A stretch of DNA of 64,000 bases from Bacteroidota bacterium. GTDB taxonomy: Bacteria; Bacteroidota; Bacteroidia; Cytophagales; Cyclobacteriaceae. Positions 15,748-24,319 of this stretch are shown one piece after another. Below the pieces are notes generated by a model, which was given only the letters and a program-made list of their open reading frames with translations, did not search any database and had not been told where the DNA came from. The position numbers and the translations under genes are program-made. Every line of letters starts with the position of its first letter. Within the stretch, counting starts at the first letter, position 1. The DNA lies in assembly GCA_018266395.1 (NCBI GenBank), contig JAFEAM010000002.1, positions 1 through 64,000 on the forward strand. The letters are read 5' to 3'.

Positions 15748-17820
15748 ATGATTGAAACCAGAGAGATCTATCGTCATTTTCCGTTCGTACTGGAGATCAT
15801 CTTCTATGTAGTGGCCTTCTCCACGATCGGATTCTTCATCTATGGATTCTACAGAAAGTATCAGAAGTACAGGAAAGGGCGTGAGGCCGGGCGCTTCAAC
15901 AATCTTGCAGGCAGGTTCCTGAAGGCGGCAGCCATAATGGCGAAAAACTCCACCGTCTTCAAGCGGGACGCCTATGCTGGCTTTGCCCACTGGATGATCT
16001 TCTGGGGATTTGTCGTGCTTTTCATCGGAACGGTGATTGTAGCCTTTGATTACGATTTTCTCCGGCATCTGAATCTGAAGTTGCTGCAGGGCAACTTCTA
16101 CCTCGGATTTTCCTTTGTCCTCGATATTTTCGGCGTACTCTTCCTGGTAGGCCTCGTGATGATGATGACACGGCGTGCAGGCAAACCGGCCCAGCTGGAC
16201 TACACACGCAACGACCTCGCCCCCGGCCAATACAACAGGAAAGGCTATGCCACCGACGATAAGATATTCCTGTGGCTCCTCTTTCTCATCGGCCTGACCG
16301 GCTTTTTCATTGAAGGCATACGCATTGCGGCCGACCGCCCCGCATTTGAGGTGTGGTCACCCGTAGGCTGGTCACTCGCGGGTTTGTCGGACATGGCAGG
16401 ACTGACACCCCACGCCAATTCGGCACACATCTACATGTGGTGGTTCCACGCCATCCTGGTGATGTTCTTCATTGCCTACATCCCGTATTCCAAAGCCATG
16501 CACATGCTGGTGGATTACGCCAACCTGATGTTCAAGGACGATATGGCAGCCAAACGTCTTCCGCGTGTTTCCGAAGAGCGCATGAAAGAAGGTATGGGAT
16601 ACAAGGCCGTCGTGGACTTTACCTGGAAGGAGTTGCTCGACTTTGACGCCTGCACAAAATGCGGCAGGTGCCACCAGGTGTGTCCAGCCAGAAATGCCGG
16701 CACACCGTTGTCTCCACGCGATCTCATCCTTGATTTACGCACCCATGCGAATGCGACCATCGGTGCTCCAGAATGGTTCACTCAGGCATTCAGCCCTGAT
16801 AAGAAGCAATCCGGCAAGCTGGCAGGAGAAATCATTCAGAAAGATGTCTTGTGGTCATGCACCACCTGCATGGCCTGCGTGGAAGTGTGCCCGGTTGGCA
16901 TCGAACATCTTACCAGCATCGTCAACCTGAGGAGATCATTGGTAGATCAGGGAGCCATGGAGACTTCGCTTCAGGATACGCTGGCTAACATCGGTGAGTA
17001 CGGCAACTCATTCGGTCAATCCGAAAAGAAACGAGCCGACTGGACCAAGGGCTTGAGCTTCAAAGTCAAGGATGTGAGGAAAGAAGAAGCCGAGTACCTC
17101 TGGTTTGTGGGCGACTATGCTTCTTATGATACGCGGATTCAGGGACTTTCCCGCCGTGTAGCCACTGTACTCCAGTCTGCCGGAATTGATTTCGGAATCC
17201 TCTACGAAGCAGAAAAGAATGCCGGCAATGATGTGCGGCGTGTAGGTGAGGAGGGATTGTATGAGATGCTGGTGGAGGACAATATGAAGGCCCTGGGCAA
17301 AGGCAAATTCAAGAGGATCTTCACAACAGACCCGCATTCATACAACACCATCAAAAACGAATACCCGGAGTACGGAGGCAATTATCAGATTGAGCACTAT
17401 ACAGGTTTGTTGCTGCGTCTTGTAAAGAACGGTCAACTGAAGTTCAGCAAGAAATTGGGATACAAGGTTACCTACCATGATCCTTGCTATCTCGGCCGTT
17501 ACAACGGAGAAGTCGATGCACCCCGTCAGTTGCTGGAGGCCATGGGCGTTGAGCTGATGGACATGCCACGCTGCCGTGAGAACTCGTTCTGCTGCGGCGC
17601 CGGAGGCGGCAGGATATGGATGGATGATTCCAAGATGAAAGAGCGTCCCAGCGAGATCCGCATCAGGGAGGCGCTGTCGCTTGGCGGGCAAGTGACGCAT
17701 TTCATTGTTGCCTGCCCGAAAGACTACGCCATGTTTTCAGATGCCGTCAAGACCAGTGGCAACGAAGGCCGCATGAAGGTGATGGATATTATTGAGTTGG
17801 CTGGGGAAGCGATGGGGTGA
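15748..17820 (+). CDS. emo: Membrane Fe-S oxidoreductase, EtfD/EMO type (ETF:menaquinone oxidoreductase)
   Basis: A 690-residue protein starting at ATG 15748; the longer in-frame opening overlaps etfA and is not expected to be translated. About five membrane helices fill residues 10-270 in a NarI/DsrM-like layout with candidate haem His in FAHW and WWFHA. A cytoplasmic HdrC-like part follows (CTKCGRCHQVCP from C302; CTTCMACVEVCP from C371), then an HdrB-like part with an intact CCG motif (DPCYLGRYNGE; C615-C616 in FCCGAGGG; VACPKDY). The first CCG region lacks cysteines (EKNAGNDVRR and TTDPHSYN). It is the last gene of the operon. Known EMO/EtfD proteins oxidise ETF and reduce menaquinone. 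Confidence 0.9.
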   Translation: MIETREIYRHFPFVLEIIFYVVAFSTIGFFIYGFYRKYQKYRKGREAGRFNNLAGRFLKAAAIMAKNSTVFKRDAYAGFAHWMIFWGFVVLFIGTVIVAFDYDFLRHLNLKLLQGNFYLGFSFVLDIFGVLFLVGLVMMMTRRAGKPAQLDYTRNDLAPGQYNRKGYATDDKIFLWLLFLIGLTGFFIEGIRIAADRPAFEVWSPVGWSLAGLSDMAGLTPHANSAHIYMWWFHAILVMFFIAYIPYSKAMHMLVDYANLMFKDDMAAKRLPRVSEERMKEGMGYKAVVDFTWKELLDFDACTKCGRCHQVCPARNAGTPLSPRDLILDLRTHANATIGAPEWFTQAFSPDKKQSGKLAGEIIQKDVLWSCTTCMACVEVCPVGIEHLTSIVNLRRSLVDQGAMETSLQDTLANIGEYGNSFGQSEKKRADWTKGLSFKVKDVRKEEAEYLWFVGDYASYDTRIQGLSRRVATVLQSAGIDFGILYEAEKNAGNDVRRVGEEGLYEMLVEDNMKALGKGKFKRIFTTDPHSYNTIKNEYPEYGGNYQIEHYTGLLLRLVKNGQLKFSKKLGYKVTYHDPCYLGRYNGEVDAPRQLLEAMGVELMDMPRCRENSFCCGAGGGRIWMDDSKMKERPSEIRIREALSLGGQVTHFIVACPKDYAMFSDAVKTSGNEGRMKVMDIIELAGEAMG

Positions 17821-17886
17821 GAAAGGTTTCAAGTTACTCGGTTGATTGGCGCGCAAAGGCGCAATGCTCGCGAAGGAATTCATAAT

Positions 17887-18340
17887 TGTATTCCTCCGTG
17901 CCTCCGTGGCCAATAAGTCATCAGCAAATGGACAACTAAGAACGAATTGCCACGGAAACACGGAACTTTTGCTTTGAAGCCTTTGCATTAATCCGTGCGA
18001 TCCGTGGCAAAGAATCATCAGCGAACGGACAACCTGGCTTTTGCTGGAAATAAGTTGCCACGGATTTCACGGAACTTTTGCTAAGACAAGTTATTGCATT
18101 CCTCCCTGCCTCCTTGGCAAAATATTATCCGCAAACGGATTGCCTTGCTTTTGCTGGAAATAAGTTGCCACGGATTTCACGGAGCTTTTGCTAAGACAAG
18201 TCATTGCATTCCTCCGTGCCTCCGTGGCAAATAAATCATCAGCAAACGGACTAGTGAGCTATGGTTGAAAACATTTGCCACGGAAACACGGAGCTTTGCT
18301 TTTGAAGCCTTTTGTATTCCTCCGTGCCTCCGTGGCAAAT
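17887..18340. repeat. Tandem array of palindromic ~65-bp units, ~110-bp period
   Basis: Four units begin TTGCCACGGA and end TCCGTGGCAA or a one-base variant, so each can fold into a long hairpin: 17947-18010, 18055-18120, 18165-18230 and 18275-18338. A fifth right half lies at 17887-17913. Linkers of about 44 bp are also similar to each other (ATCATCAGC, AAACGGAC, TTTTGCTGGAAATAAG). Inside the units CCGTGCCTCCGTGG and CACGGAAACACGGA are tandem subrepeats. No ORF crosses it. It separates the sHdr operon (plus) from a convergent porin gene (minus) and may also terminate both. Confidence 0.85.
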
Positions 18341-18390
18341 AGTCCCTTTGATACGTTAGCCAGCTCCCAGTAGCCAGCCGCCAGCAGCCC

Positions 18391-19737
18391 TTATTTCACG
18401 AAAGTATAGTTCAGTCCCAGCATGATCATCGACGTCGTCATAGAGTAGCTGACTGAGCTACCCGGGATGGCGCCATAGGGATTGGTACCTGTAACCGCCA
18501 TGGGGCTCAACAATTGACCGTAGGTGGAGCCGCCACTGGTGCCGTAGTGATACACAGCGTTCAGCGTCACCTTATCCGAGAACACATATCCCAATCCCAA
18601 TTGGTACGCATTCTTGATCACAGCCGGTGCTGGTGCAGAGAACATCACCAGATCGTTATTAATCGGATTGGAGCTGTAGGTATATCCAACCCGAAGCGGT
18701 AGTTTCTCAATTCCTTTGTACTGCAAACCGAAGGAAACAACTGACATGTCATTCCATCCAAACCCGTTTACCGAGCCAGTTGCGGTCCAGCCTTTCTCTT
18801 TGAATCCCTGTGTGCTGCTGTAAAATACGCGCCGGTAATCCAGAGCCACGTCAACCTTACCCTTCGAATATCCGGCACCCACGGAGAGAATGGCGGGGTA
18901 GTTCATGGTGAAAGAGCTTTCAGGGGCTGCGGAATTGTCAAGGTAGGTGTTCTTGAAAGTGAACTTGCTGAATGACTGGCCAGTCTTGTAAGATGCGCCC
19001 AGCTTGATTCCGTTGTGGGAATCATAAAACAGACCGAGTTGACCTCCGAAGCCGGTGGCCGTTGCCCGTTCGCTAACCGGATAGCCCTTGGCGGGATCAG
19101 GAGAAGAGAGTGGGTTAGGCAACAATTTCAGTCCGGCATAGTTGAACATGGGTTGAACGCCGACAGAGAATTTATCAGAGAGCTTGTAAGACCAGGCTAC
19201 TGCTACTTGCAGCACCATGTAGTCCGATTCCAGGTGACCGAATCCTCCGGCTTGTTGCGGGTAGTTGATCGGGTTGGACGGCTTCGTGGGATCGAAACTT
19301 GGACTAAGCGGGTTGTTGGGTTCCTGTGGAAAAGTCACGCCGAAACCGCTGACGCCGAAGGCCGATACGCCAAACGTATGCTTGCTGTTCTCCTTTCCAA
19401 AGACCATCGACAAGGCCGGCATAACCGAAAGGCCGCGGTCATCTTTGGTGGTACCGCTGACTGCCGGGGCTCCTGGCCCAAGCATTCCTGCTGGCAATGA
19501 GGATGAAAGTTCCGGGGAAGAAGAAAATGCTCCCGCGTTAATGGAAAGGATCTTCTGATTGAATGATGAAATGGCTGCAGGATTCCAGAGCAAAGCGCCG
19601 CTGATGTCCGTAGGCTGTGCCGTAGCAGCGCCGCCCATAGACATGTTAACGGCTCCGGCACCCTGCATAACGGTTCCGGTCTGGGCCAGTCCCAAAGTCG
19701 AGATGAGCACCAGCAAAACAACTAGTAAGTTTTTCAT
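18391..19737 (-). CDS. OmpP1/FadL-family outer-membrane transporter
   Basis: A 448-residue protein with a signal peptide (MKNLLVVLLVLISTLGLAQ) and the FadL-type N-terminus QGAGAVNMSMGGAATAQPTDISG, followed by WNPAAIS, the NPA motif of the hatch domain. The rest is amphipathic beta strands ending in NYTFVK with the terminal aromatic expected of a beta-barrel. The family imports hydrophobic compounds such as fatty acids or aromatics across the outer membrane. It converges on the sHdr operon across the palindromic array. A link to uptake of hydrophobic sulfur is tempting but unsupported by sequence. Confidence 0.88.
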   Translation of the reverse strand: MKNLLVVLLVLISTLGLAQTGTVMQGAGAVNMSMGGAATAQPTDISGALLWNPAAISSFNQKILSINAGAFSSSPELSSSLPAGMLGPGAPAVSGTTKDDRGLSVMPALSMVFGKENSKHTFGVSAFGVSGFGVTFPQEPNNPLSPSFDPTKPSNPINYPQQAGGFGHLESDYMVLQVAVAWSYKLSDKFSVGVQPMFNYAGLKLLPNPLSSPDPAKGYPVSERATATGFGGQLGLFYDSHNGIKLGASYKTGQSFSKFTFKNTYLDNSAAPESSFTMNYPAILSVGAGYSKGKVDVALDYRRVFYSSTQGFKEKGWTATGSVNGFGWNDMSVVSFGLQYKGIEKLPLRVGYTYSSNPINNDLVMFSAPAPAVIKNAYQLGLGYVFSDKVTLNAVYHYGTSGGSTYGQLLSPMAVTGTNPYGAIPGSSVSYSMTTSMIMLGLNYTFVK

Positions 19738-20270
19738 GATCGTAGAAATGAGTGATACCTGTGTTGAATTTCAGTCAGCAAGAGTAGGACTGAATCGGGT
19801 GTCAGCCAATGATCCCGATCACGGGCACCGGTGATTTATTTCTGATTGCTTATTGCCGATTGTTGATTGGGTTGGTGCCTTCTTCAGCAAGATGCAAGAC
19901 TACTATGTATGGATCGCAGTTTATCTCATTGGAGACTGATGCAAGATTGAAATGATGGACTAGGCGCTGATGTCTGTCGGCATAACGTCGCAGCTATGCC
20001 CGGTGAGGGGGTTGACCTCGGCCATCGCGAAAACTCCTTCATGGGGAGTTCTTCCTCTTAAAATTCAAGGATCGGGTCATCTAAACACTCCTCCTGGCCC
20101 TCGTCTATGGGGTGTCCATCGTTCAAATGAACATAGATTAAATACTTTCGCTATCATTGTTGGACACACAATGGACACATAATGGATACGTATTGGACAC
20201 AGAAAGGACGTATATTGGAATCAAATAGGAGAGAAATGCCTCATATTCCCTCAAAAACCCATCTTCAGCC
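19738..20270. other. Non-coding stretch with a short periodic repeat
   Basis: No convincing gene is seen in these 533 bp. Near 20028-20056 a small hairpin (AACTCC with GGAGTT) occurs. From about 20160 to 20219 there is a degenerate 11-12 bp tandem repeat with core TGGACACA: TGGACACACAA, TGGACACATAA, TGGATACGTAT, TGGACACAGAAA and GGACGTATAT. It lies directly upstream of the gene at 20271 and might be a regulatory or slippage-prone tract. Confidence 0.6.
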
Positions 20271-20843
20271 ATGAGTAAGGTCAAAAACAACCCCATCATG
20301 AAGACCCTGACCGGTACGCTCGGTCGGACTGTCTACTTCCGGATGTGGCGCGGGCGTCACATTATGGCCAGCATGCCCAAGCGTCGCGAGAAGCTGTCCG
20401 AGAAACAGGAGAAGACTGTGTCCCGATTCAAGCTGGCGTCAGCGTGGGCTAAGCAGCAGATGACCGATCCGAAAATCAAGGCTCTTTACCAGGCACGCAC
20501 CAACTACCATTATCACAGCGCCTACCTGGTTGCACTCAACGACTACCTCCACCAACCTGAGGTGAAAGGCATACGAACCAAGGATGAATTTGGTTCCAAC
20601 AATAACACAATTTTTATTGATGTGCTTGACGATTTTGAAGTTGTTGAAGTTCGTGTGATGATCAAGGACAAAAGCGGTAAGATACTCGAGAGCGGCAACG
20701 CACAACGTGCGGACAAGAATCCGAATATGTGGAAGTACACGCCCAAAGCAGCCAACCTACTGAAGACTGGAACCATTATTCAGGCCATCGCAGTCGACCG
20801 GCCGGGGAATGAAGGGAGCATGGAAGTGACAATGGAATTTTGA
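20271..20843 (+). CDS. Conserved hypothetical protein (Bacteroidota-type)
   Basis: A 190-residue soluble protein without signal peptide. The N-terminal third is strongly basic (RMWRGRHIMASMPKRREKLS) after a short NPIMKTLTGTLGRTVYF segment that resembles the start of small proteins widespread in Bacteroidota whose function is not known to me. The C-terminal part (IDVLDDFEVVEVRVMIKDKSG onward) reads as a beta-rich Ig-like or CNA-like fold. The basic N-terminus could bind nucleic acid. Upstream is a short-period tandem repeat; downstream begins a dispersed repeat. No operon partner. Confidence 0.7.
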   Translation: MSKVKNNPIMKTLTGTLGRTVYFRMWRGRHIMASMPKRREKLSEKQEKTVSRFKLASAWAKQQMTDPKIKALYQARTNYHYHSAYLVALNDYLHQPEVKGIRTKDEFGSNNNTIFIDVLDDFEVVEVRVMIKDKSGKILESGNAQRADKNPNMWKYTPKAANLLKTGTIIQAIAVDRPGNEGSMEVTMEF

Positions 20844-20910
20844 ATGTTGAACAGATGATTTTGAATGTTGAAGTCAAAGGGAAGCGAGATTCAAAGGGTC
20901 GACGTTTGTC
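20841..20910. repeat. Dispersed intergenic repeat, copy A (GAATGTTGAA family)
   Basis: TGAATGTTGAACAG, then TTTTGAATGTTGAAGTCA, then GCGAGATTC and a GTCG-containing tail. The same order of blocks recurs at 22276-22350, and related words occur at 25683-25727. It overlaps the last bases of the preceding gene. Confidence 0.7.
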
Positions 20911-20968
20911 AAAGATTGAAGTAACTTCCGGATTTGTTGGTTACGAGTTGATCCGTTGAATACTCATT

Positions 20969-21475
20969 ATGAATTATTCTCAGGAACCAGAGAACCTTAA
21001 AGTAATCTCATTGTCAAGCAGATTGACTTTCATATATAAATTCATAATCTCGACCGGAATGATAATCCTGATTAATGGAATAATATTTTATCTGCGAGAC
21101 TTTACTCCGGAAAAAGATCAGCTTTGGATAGTCATATTTTTGAATGTTATTTTGCTCTTAAATGTGGCGCCAATATTTTTCATCAATTCAGTCAAGTACT
21201 CCTCCAACAAAGTAATAATCAATAATTTCTTTAGAGAATGGTCTGTTCCTATTGGATCAGTTATTGGAATCAAGAAAGCATATATCTATTTGTACAGGAT
21301 AGAATATTACGATGGGGCATCTGTGAAGCGTGTTCTATTCATGTCGCATCTGCTCGAACAGACTTTTAATCCCTTTGATCGGCCTGAAAGTCTGGAATTA
21401 TTTGAAAAAATGCTTACAGGAATTGTAGGGAAGGGATCTAAGCCTTTTGATGCTGAAATTACCGATCAGAAGTAA
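20969..21475 (+). CDS. Hypothetical membrane protein, two TM segments
   Basis: A 168-residue protein with two hydrophobic helices (residues about 24-45, FIYKFIISTGMIILINGII, and about 55-77, LWIVIFLNVILLLNVAPIFF), followed by a soluble C-terminal domain of about 90 residues with short strands resembling a small PH-like fold. Its base composition is visibly more AT-rich than the sHdr operon. No family recognised. It stands alone between intergenic repeats. Confidence 0.65.
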   Translation: MNYSQEPENLKVISLSSRLTFIYKFIISTGMIILINGIIFYLRDFTPEKDQLWIVIFLNVILLLNVAPIFFINSVKYSSNKVIINNFFREWSVPIGSVIGIKKAYIYLYRIEYYDGASVKRVLFMSHLLEQTFNPFDRPESLELFEKMLTGIVGKGSKPFDAEITDQK

Positions 21476-21594
21476 CTAAGGAATTACTGAAGTTTGCGTC
21501 TCGCTATATCTCAAATGTTCTGCGTAGCTAACCAGTCAAAAGTTTGAGCCACCTCTGACTTCTGGATTACGTGCCAGCAGCCAGTGCCCAGCAG

Positions 21595-22239
21595 CTAGCC
21601 GCCCTTTTTCAACACATAATGAGTGGCCATCTCCCCGTTCACTCTTTCAATGCTGAAACCCATGGATGACCAGTCCAGGCCGGCGAACAAGTTTTCGCCT
21701 TTACCGAGAAGCACGGGTGAAAGTGCAAGGTGGAGTTCATCGATATAGCCGGCCTGCAGGAACTGGCGAACAGTAGAAGTTCCTCCACCGATCCGGATGT
21801 CTTTTCCACCTGCCGCCTTCTTCGCTTCATCCAGTGCAGACTTTATTCCTCCCGTAACAAAATGAAAGACGGTTCCTCCTTTCATCTCAAATGATTTCCT
21901 TGGATAGTGGGTGAGGACGAACACAGGAACATGATACGGTGGCGTTTCGCCCCACCAGCCTTTCCATTCTTCGTTAGGCCAGTCGCCACGGATGGGTCCA
22001 AACATGTTGCGGCCGAGAATCCAGGCCCCGAGGTTGTCAAAGGATCTTTCGGCGAACTCGTTGTCCACGCCGTCTGTTCCGCTTCCTTGTCCATGCATCT
22101 TCTGAAATGCTTTGGTGGGAAATACCCATTTGTGAAGGTCCATGCCGCCTATGCCCATGGGATTTTGCAGGTCCTGGGAGGGTCCGGCGCCATAGCCGTC
22201 CAGTGAAATCGAGAAGGCTGCTACTTTGACTTTACTCAT
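21595..22239 (-). CDS. RibD C-terminal/dihydrofolate-reductase-like protein
   Basis: A 214-residue member of the RibD_C/DHFR-like family. It starts VKVAAFSISLDGYGAGPSQD, the family's first strand with the conserved S-x-DG, and contains GAWILGRNMFGP, VFVLTHYPRKS and IRIGGGTSTVRQFLQAGYIDELHL, the NADPH-binding GGG strand and helix. Members reduce pterin- or pyrimidine-like substrates; most stand-alone copies are unassigned. A TATCTTTA element at 22270-22263, 24 bp upstream on the minus strand, resembles the -7 box of this genome. Confidence 0.88.
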   Translation of the reverse strand: MSKVKVAAFSISLDGYGAGPSQDLQNPMGIGGMDLHKWVFPTKAFQKMHGQGSGTDGVDNEFAERSFDNLGAWILGRNMFGPIRGDWPNEEWKGWWGETPPYHVPVFVLTHYPRKSFEMKGGTVFHFVTGGIKSALDEAKKAAGGKDIRIGGGTSTVRQFLQAGYIDELHLALSPVLLGKGENLFAGLDWSSMGFSIERVNGEMATHYVLKKGG

Positions 22240-22275
22240 TGGAAATGGGATTTGATGGAGGGTAAAGATAAATAC

Positions 22276-22350
22276 TGAATGTTGAACAGGAGAATATTGA
22301 ATTTTGAATGTTGAAGTCAGGACGATGCGAGATTCTAAATATCAGCGTCG
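22276..22350. repeat. Dispersed intergenic repeat, copy B (GAATGTTGAA family)
   Basis: It contains TGAATGTTGAACAG, TTTTGAATGTTGAAGTCA and GCGAGATTC in the same order as copy A at 20841-20910, with small insertions. It lies upstream of the reductase gene that ends at 21595 on the minus strand. Confidence 0.7.
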
Positions 22351-22413
22351 TCGCCGGCTCCTACCAATGAGGTTGCTTATCGCCCATGAAGATGGGCTCC
22401 CTATCTATGGCTG

Positions 22414-22770
22414 TTACTTCTGGCGGTTTACCCACATGCTCGCAAGCAAACTCAGTGCAAATACAACTGCTGTGCAAGTGTCAACGAGCTGAGGGTTGAA
22501 ATCCACACCTGTAAGCTTCAACAACAAAAAATGGATATAGGATGTTGAGTGATCGCGATAGCCAAGCGCTTCGCGCACCTGCCAATGCCAGTCGGTGCAA
22601 AAGCAATAGCCCCATCCGTACCAGATGCCCAGTACGAACCAGGAGAAGGCAGTAAGGGTCATAGTTATTAGATGAAGTTTCCGGGTCTTGGGAAACATCC
22701 ACCCCACCACGTTGAAGAACGTGAATACGGTGTGGAATAAAAAGAAGAAAACATTCAGGAACTCCAGCAT
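22414..22770 (-). CDS. DUF2784-like small membrane protein
   Basis: A 118-residue integral membrane protein with four predicted helices. The pattern FFLFHTVFTFFNVVGWMFP, then CFCTDWHWQVREALGY, then YIHFLL matches DUF2784 proteins, in which the CxxTDWHW motif between helices 2 and 3 is conserved. The length is typical. Function unknown; the Cys and His residues could bind a metal or haem. Monocistronic on the minus strand, divergent from the tRNA-Val gene. Confidence 0.85.
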   Translation of the reverse strand: MLEFLNVFFFLFHTVFTFFNVVGWMFPKTRKLHLITMTLTAFSWFVLGIWYGWGYCFCTDWHWQVREALGYRDHSTSYIHFLLLKLTGVDFNPQLVDTCTAVVFALSLLASMWVNRQK

Positions 22771-22850
22771 AAGGAATCAAAGGTAGCGGACGAGGATTCA
22801 AGATAGGGGCTCATCTTTGGGCCATCAATGCTTCTCAAGACACCGTTTTG

Positions 22851-22880
22851 TTGCACAAATCAAAAACAATAGTACTTTTG
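22851..22880 (+). promoter_or_regulatory. Bacteroidota-type promoter of tRNA-Val
   Basis: TTG at 22851-22853 and TACTTTTG at 22873-22880 are separated by 19 bp, fitting the Bacteroidota pattern TTG-N(17-23)-TAnnTTTG. The tRNA starts 20 bp after the -7 box. Confidence 0.75.
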
Positions 22881-22899
22881 CAGTCCCATTAGAAACAAA

Positions 22900-22974
22900 G
22901 GGAGCTTAGCTCAGCTGGTTCAGAGCATCTGCCTTACAAGCAGAGGGTCGGGGGTTCGAACCCCTCAGCTCCCA
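22900..22974 (+). tRNA. tRNA-Val (anticodon TAC)
   Basis: A 75-nt cloverleaf. The acceptor GGGAGCT pairs with AGCTCCC with discriminator A. The D-arm is AGCTCAGCTGGTTCAGAGC. The anticodon stem is TCTGC/GCAGA with loop CTTACAA, hence anticodon TAC. The T-arm is GGGGGTTCGAACCCC. CCA is not encoded. A promoter lies at 22851-22880 and an intrinsic terminator follows. Confidence 0.97.
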
Positions 22975-22985
22975 CATTGATAATC

Positions 22986-23012
22986 AAGCACTTACCAAAG
23001 TAAGTGCTTTTT
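22986..23012 (+). terminator. Intrinsic terminator of tRNA-Val
   Basis: A perfect 10-bp stem AAGCACTTAC/GTAAGTGCTT with loop CAAA is followed directly by a T-run, 12 bp after the tRNA. Confidence 0.9.
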
Positions 23013-23384
23013 CATTTTGGTAAGTTCGAATCAACTCTAAACTCAAAGTATTTATCCTTGGGTTGATGGTACCCAAGCACTGTCAAGAATGAGTTTCATG
23101 TTGATTATTGACATGATTCCGCTAAACCACCATGCCATCTCATTTGGCGATCAGAACCTTGGAGTCAGTGTAGTATTTATTTACATCAACGAATGATGCA
23201 GTCGGATTTCCACCATGCGCAAAGTCATTACGTACATCTACGAGTGATGTGACAACGAGGTCTCTTTGTAATTGTAATTTGGAAGCACCTTCATTTGATT
23301 CTCAAGTGCTTTCCTATCCACTCCAGACCAGAAGTTGTTCCAGACGGTCAATGAGAAATCTAAGTGTTGAATTGAACTGGAGCA
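23013..23384. other. Intergenic stretch, nothing recognised
   Basis: About 370 bp between the tRNA terminator and the convergent DUF3667-like gene. I see no supported ORF, strong repeat or structured RNA. ACGAATGATG and ACGAGTGATG recur about 50 bp apart (23197-23250) as part of an imperfect direct repeat beginning TTACATC/GTACATCTACGA. Confidence 0.4.
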
Positions 23385-24104
23385 TCACCCTTGAATAAAG
23401 AAATAAAGATAAAACACGATTACCGCATGGGTGGCGCTCAAAAGGAGAGCCAGTGGAACATAGATTAAAACATGTGCTGCAACCAAGTATCTGAGAAGAG
23501 CTTCGCCATAATTGATCTCATAAAATGACTTTGCTGCCACCACAAAGAATGCTGTTGAGAAAATTAAACTAAACCAATCGACCATCCATTGCCCGGAATG
23601 GCTAAATAGGCGATATAGTTTCGGGGCCCATGTAACTATATTGATTTGCGCTGAAACAAAAAGCACAAAATACAGATGATGTATAAATGGCTTCTTCTTC
23701 ATTCTGAAAAGTAACCACCAACTCAAGACAATAGAAGGAACATAAACGAACCAGAAAACTTGCTGGGAGAAGACTATTGGGAGTGCTTTTAGAAATGCGA
23801 CATTCAAGCGTGGGTTTGAACTAAATGAATCCTTAAATAATTCGGCCAACTGATAATAATTTCCTCTTCCATTTGCCCAAGTGAAGAATCCTGTGACTTC
23901 AGCTACCATGTATGAAAATCCATATGCAACTAAGAAATAGCTGACTGGAGTCATGCTTTCCTTACGATCGCCGCTGCAATAATCTATGATCACCTGCCCG
24001 GGGCGGATCATCAGACCCCTGAACGTATACCACAGTTTCTTTGGATGAAAGCCTATTGTCTCGGTCAGCACCTCTGTATTTTCCTTTGGTATCTGATCAT
24101 TCAT
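23385..24104 (-). CDS. DUF3667-like membrane protein
   Basis: A 239-residue protein with five or so membrane helices in its C-terminal two thirds. The N-terminal motif LWYTFRGLMIRPGQVIIDYC, then GDRKESMTPVSYFLVAYG, is the signature of DUF3667-like Bacteroidota proteins (typically RPGxxxxxYxxGxRxxxxxPxxYF). The N-terminal zinc-ribbon of some relatives is absent. Function unknown. Coding sequence is AT-rich compared with neighbours. It sits between a tRNA gene and a tRNA-like remnant. Confidence 0.8.
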   Translation of the reverse strand: MNDQIPKENTEVLTETIGFHPKKLWYTFRGLMIRPGQVIIDYCSGDRKESMTPVSYFLVAYGFSYMVAEVTGFFTWANGRGNYYQLAELFKDSFSSNPRLNVAFLKALPIVFSQQVFWFVYVPSIVLSWWLLFRMKKKPFIHHLYFVLFVSAQINIVTWAPKLYRLFSHSGQWMVDWFSLIFSTAFFVVAAKSFYEINYGEALLRYLVAAHVLIYVPLALLLSATHAVIVFYLYFFIQG

Positions 24105-24319
24105 AGTTTAGAATTATGCCGCCAACAATGCTTTTGTGAACCTCATTCTTCAATTACCTGAGTTCTTACAGAAATCTTCCATCCCGACTCCCTAAGCCCC
24201 TCGTCTATTACCTGGTTTCGGGTTTCGCTCTCTCGCATTATTAAAAATGATAATACCGATTAGGATGTCTTAGGATGACCTTCTAAATATATTGATTTTC
24301 GTTTCTCTGAGGCAGGTTG

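Noticed and set aside
13990-17820. ETF system for fatty-acid beta-oxidation
   Set aside because: No acyl-CoA dehydrogenase, thiolase or related genes are near; linkage is to sHdr. A general ETF role cannot be fully excluded.
17887-18340. CRISPR array
   Set aside because: The units are long palindromes and the linkers are similar to each other rather than unique; no cas genes are present.
19970-20182. 70-codon plus-strand frame in the non-coding stretch
   Set aside because: It covers the hairpin and runs toward the periodic repeat, with no domain, biased composition and no conserved context.
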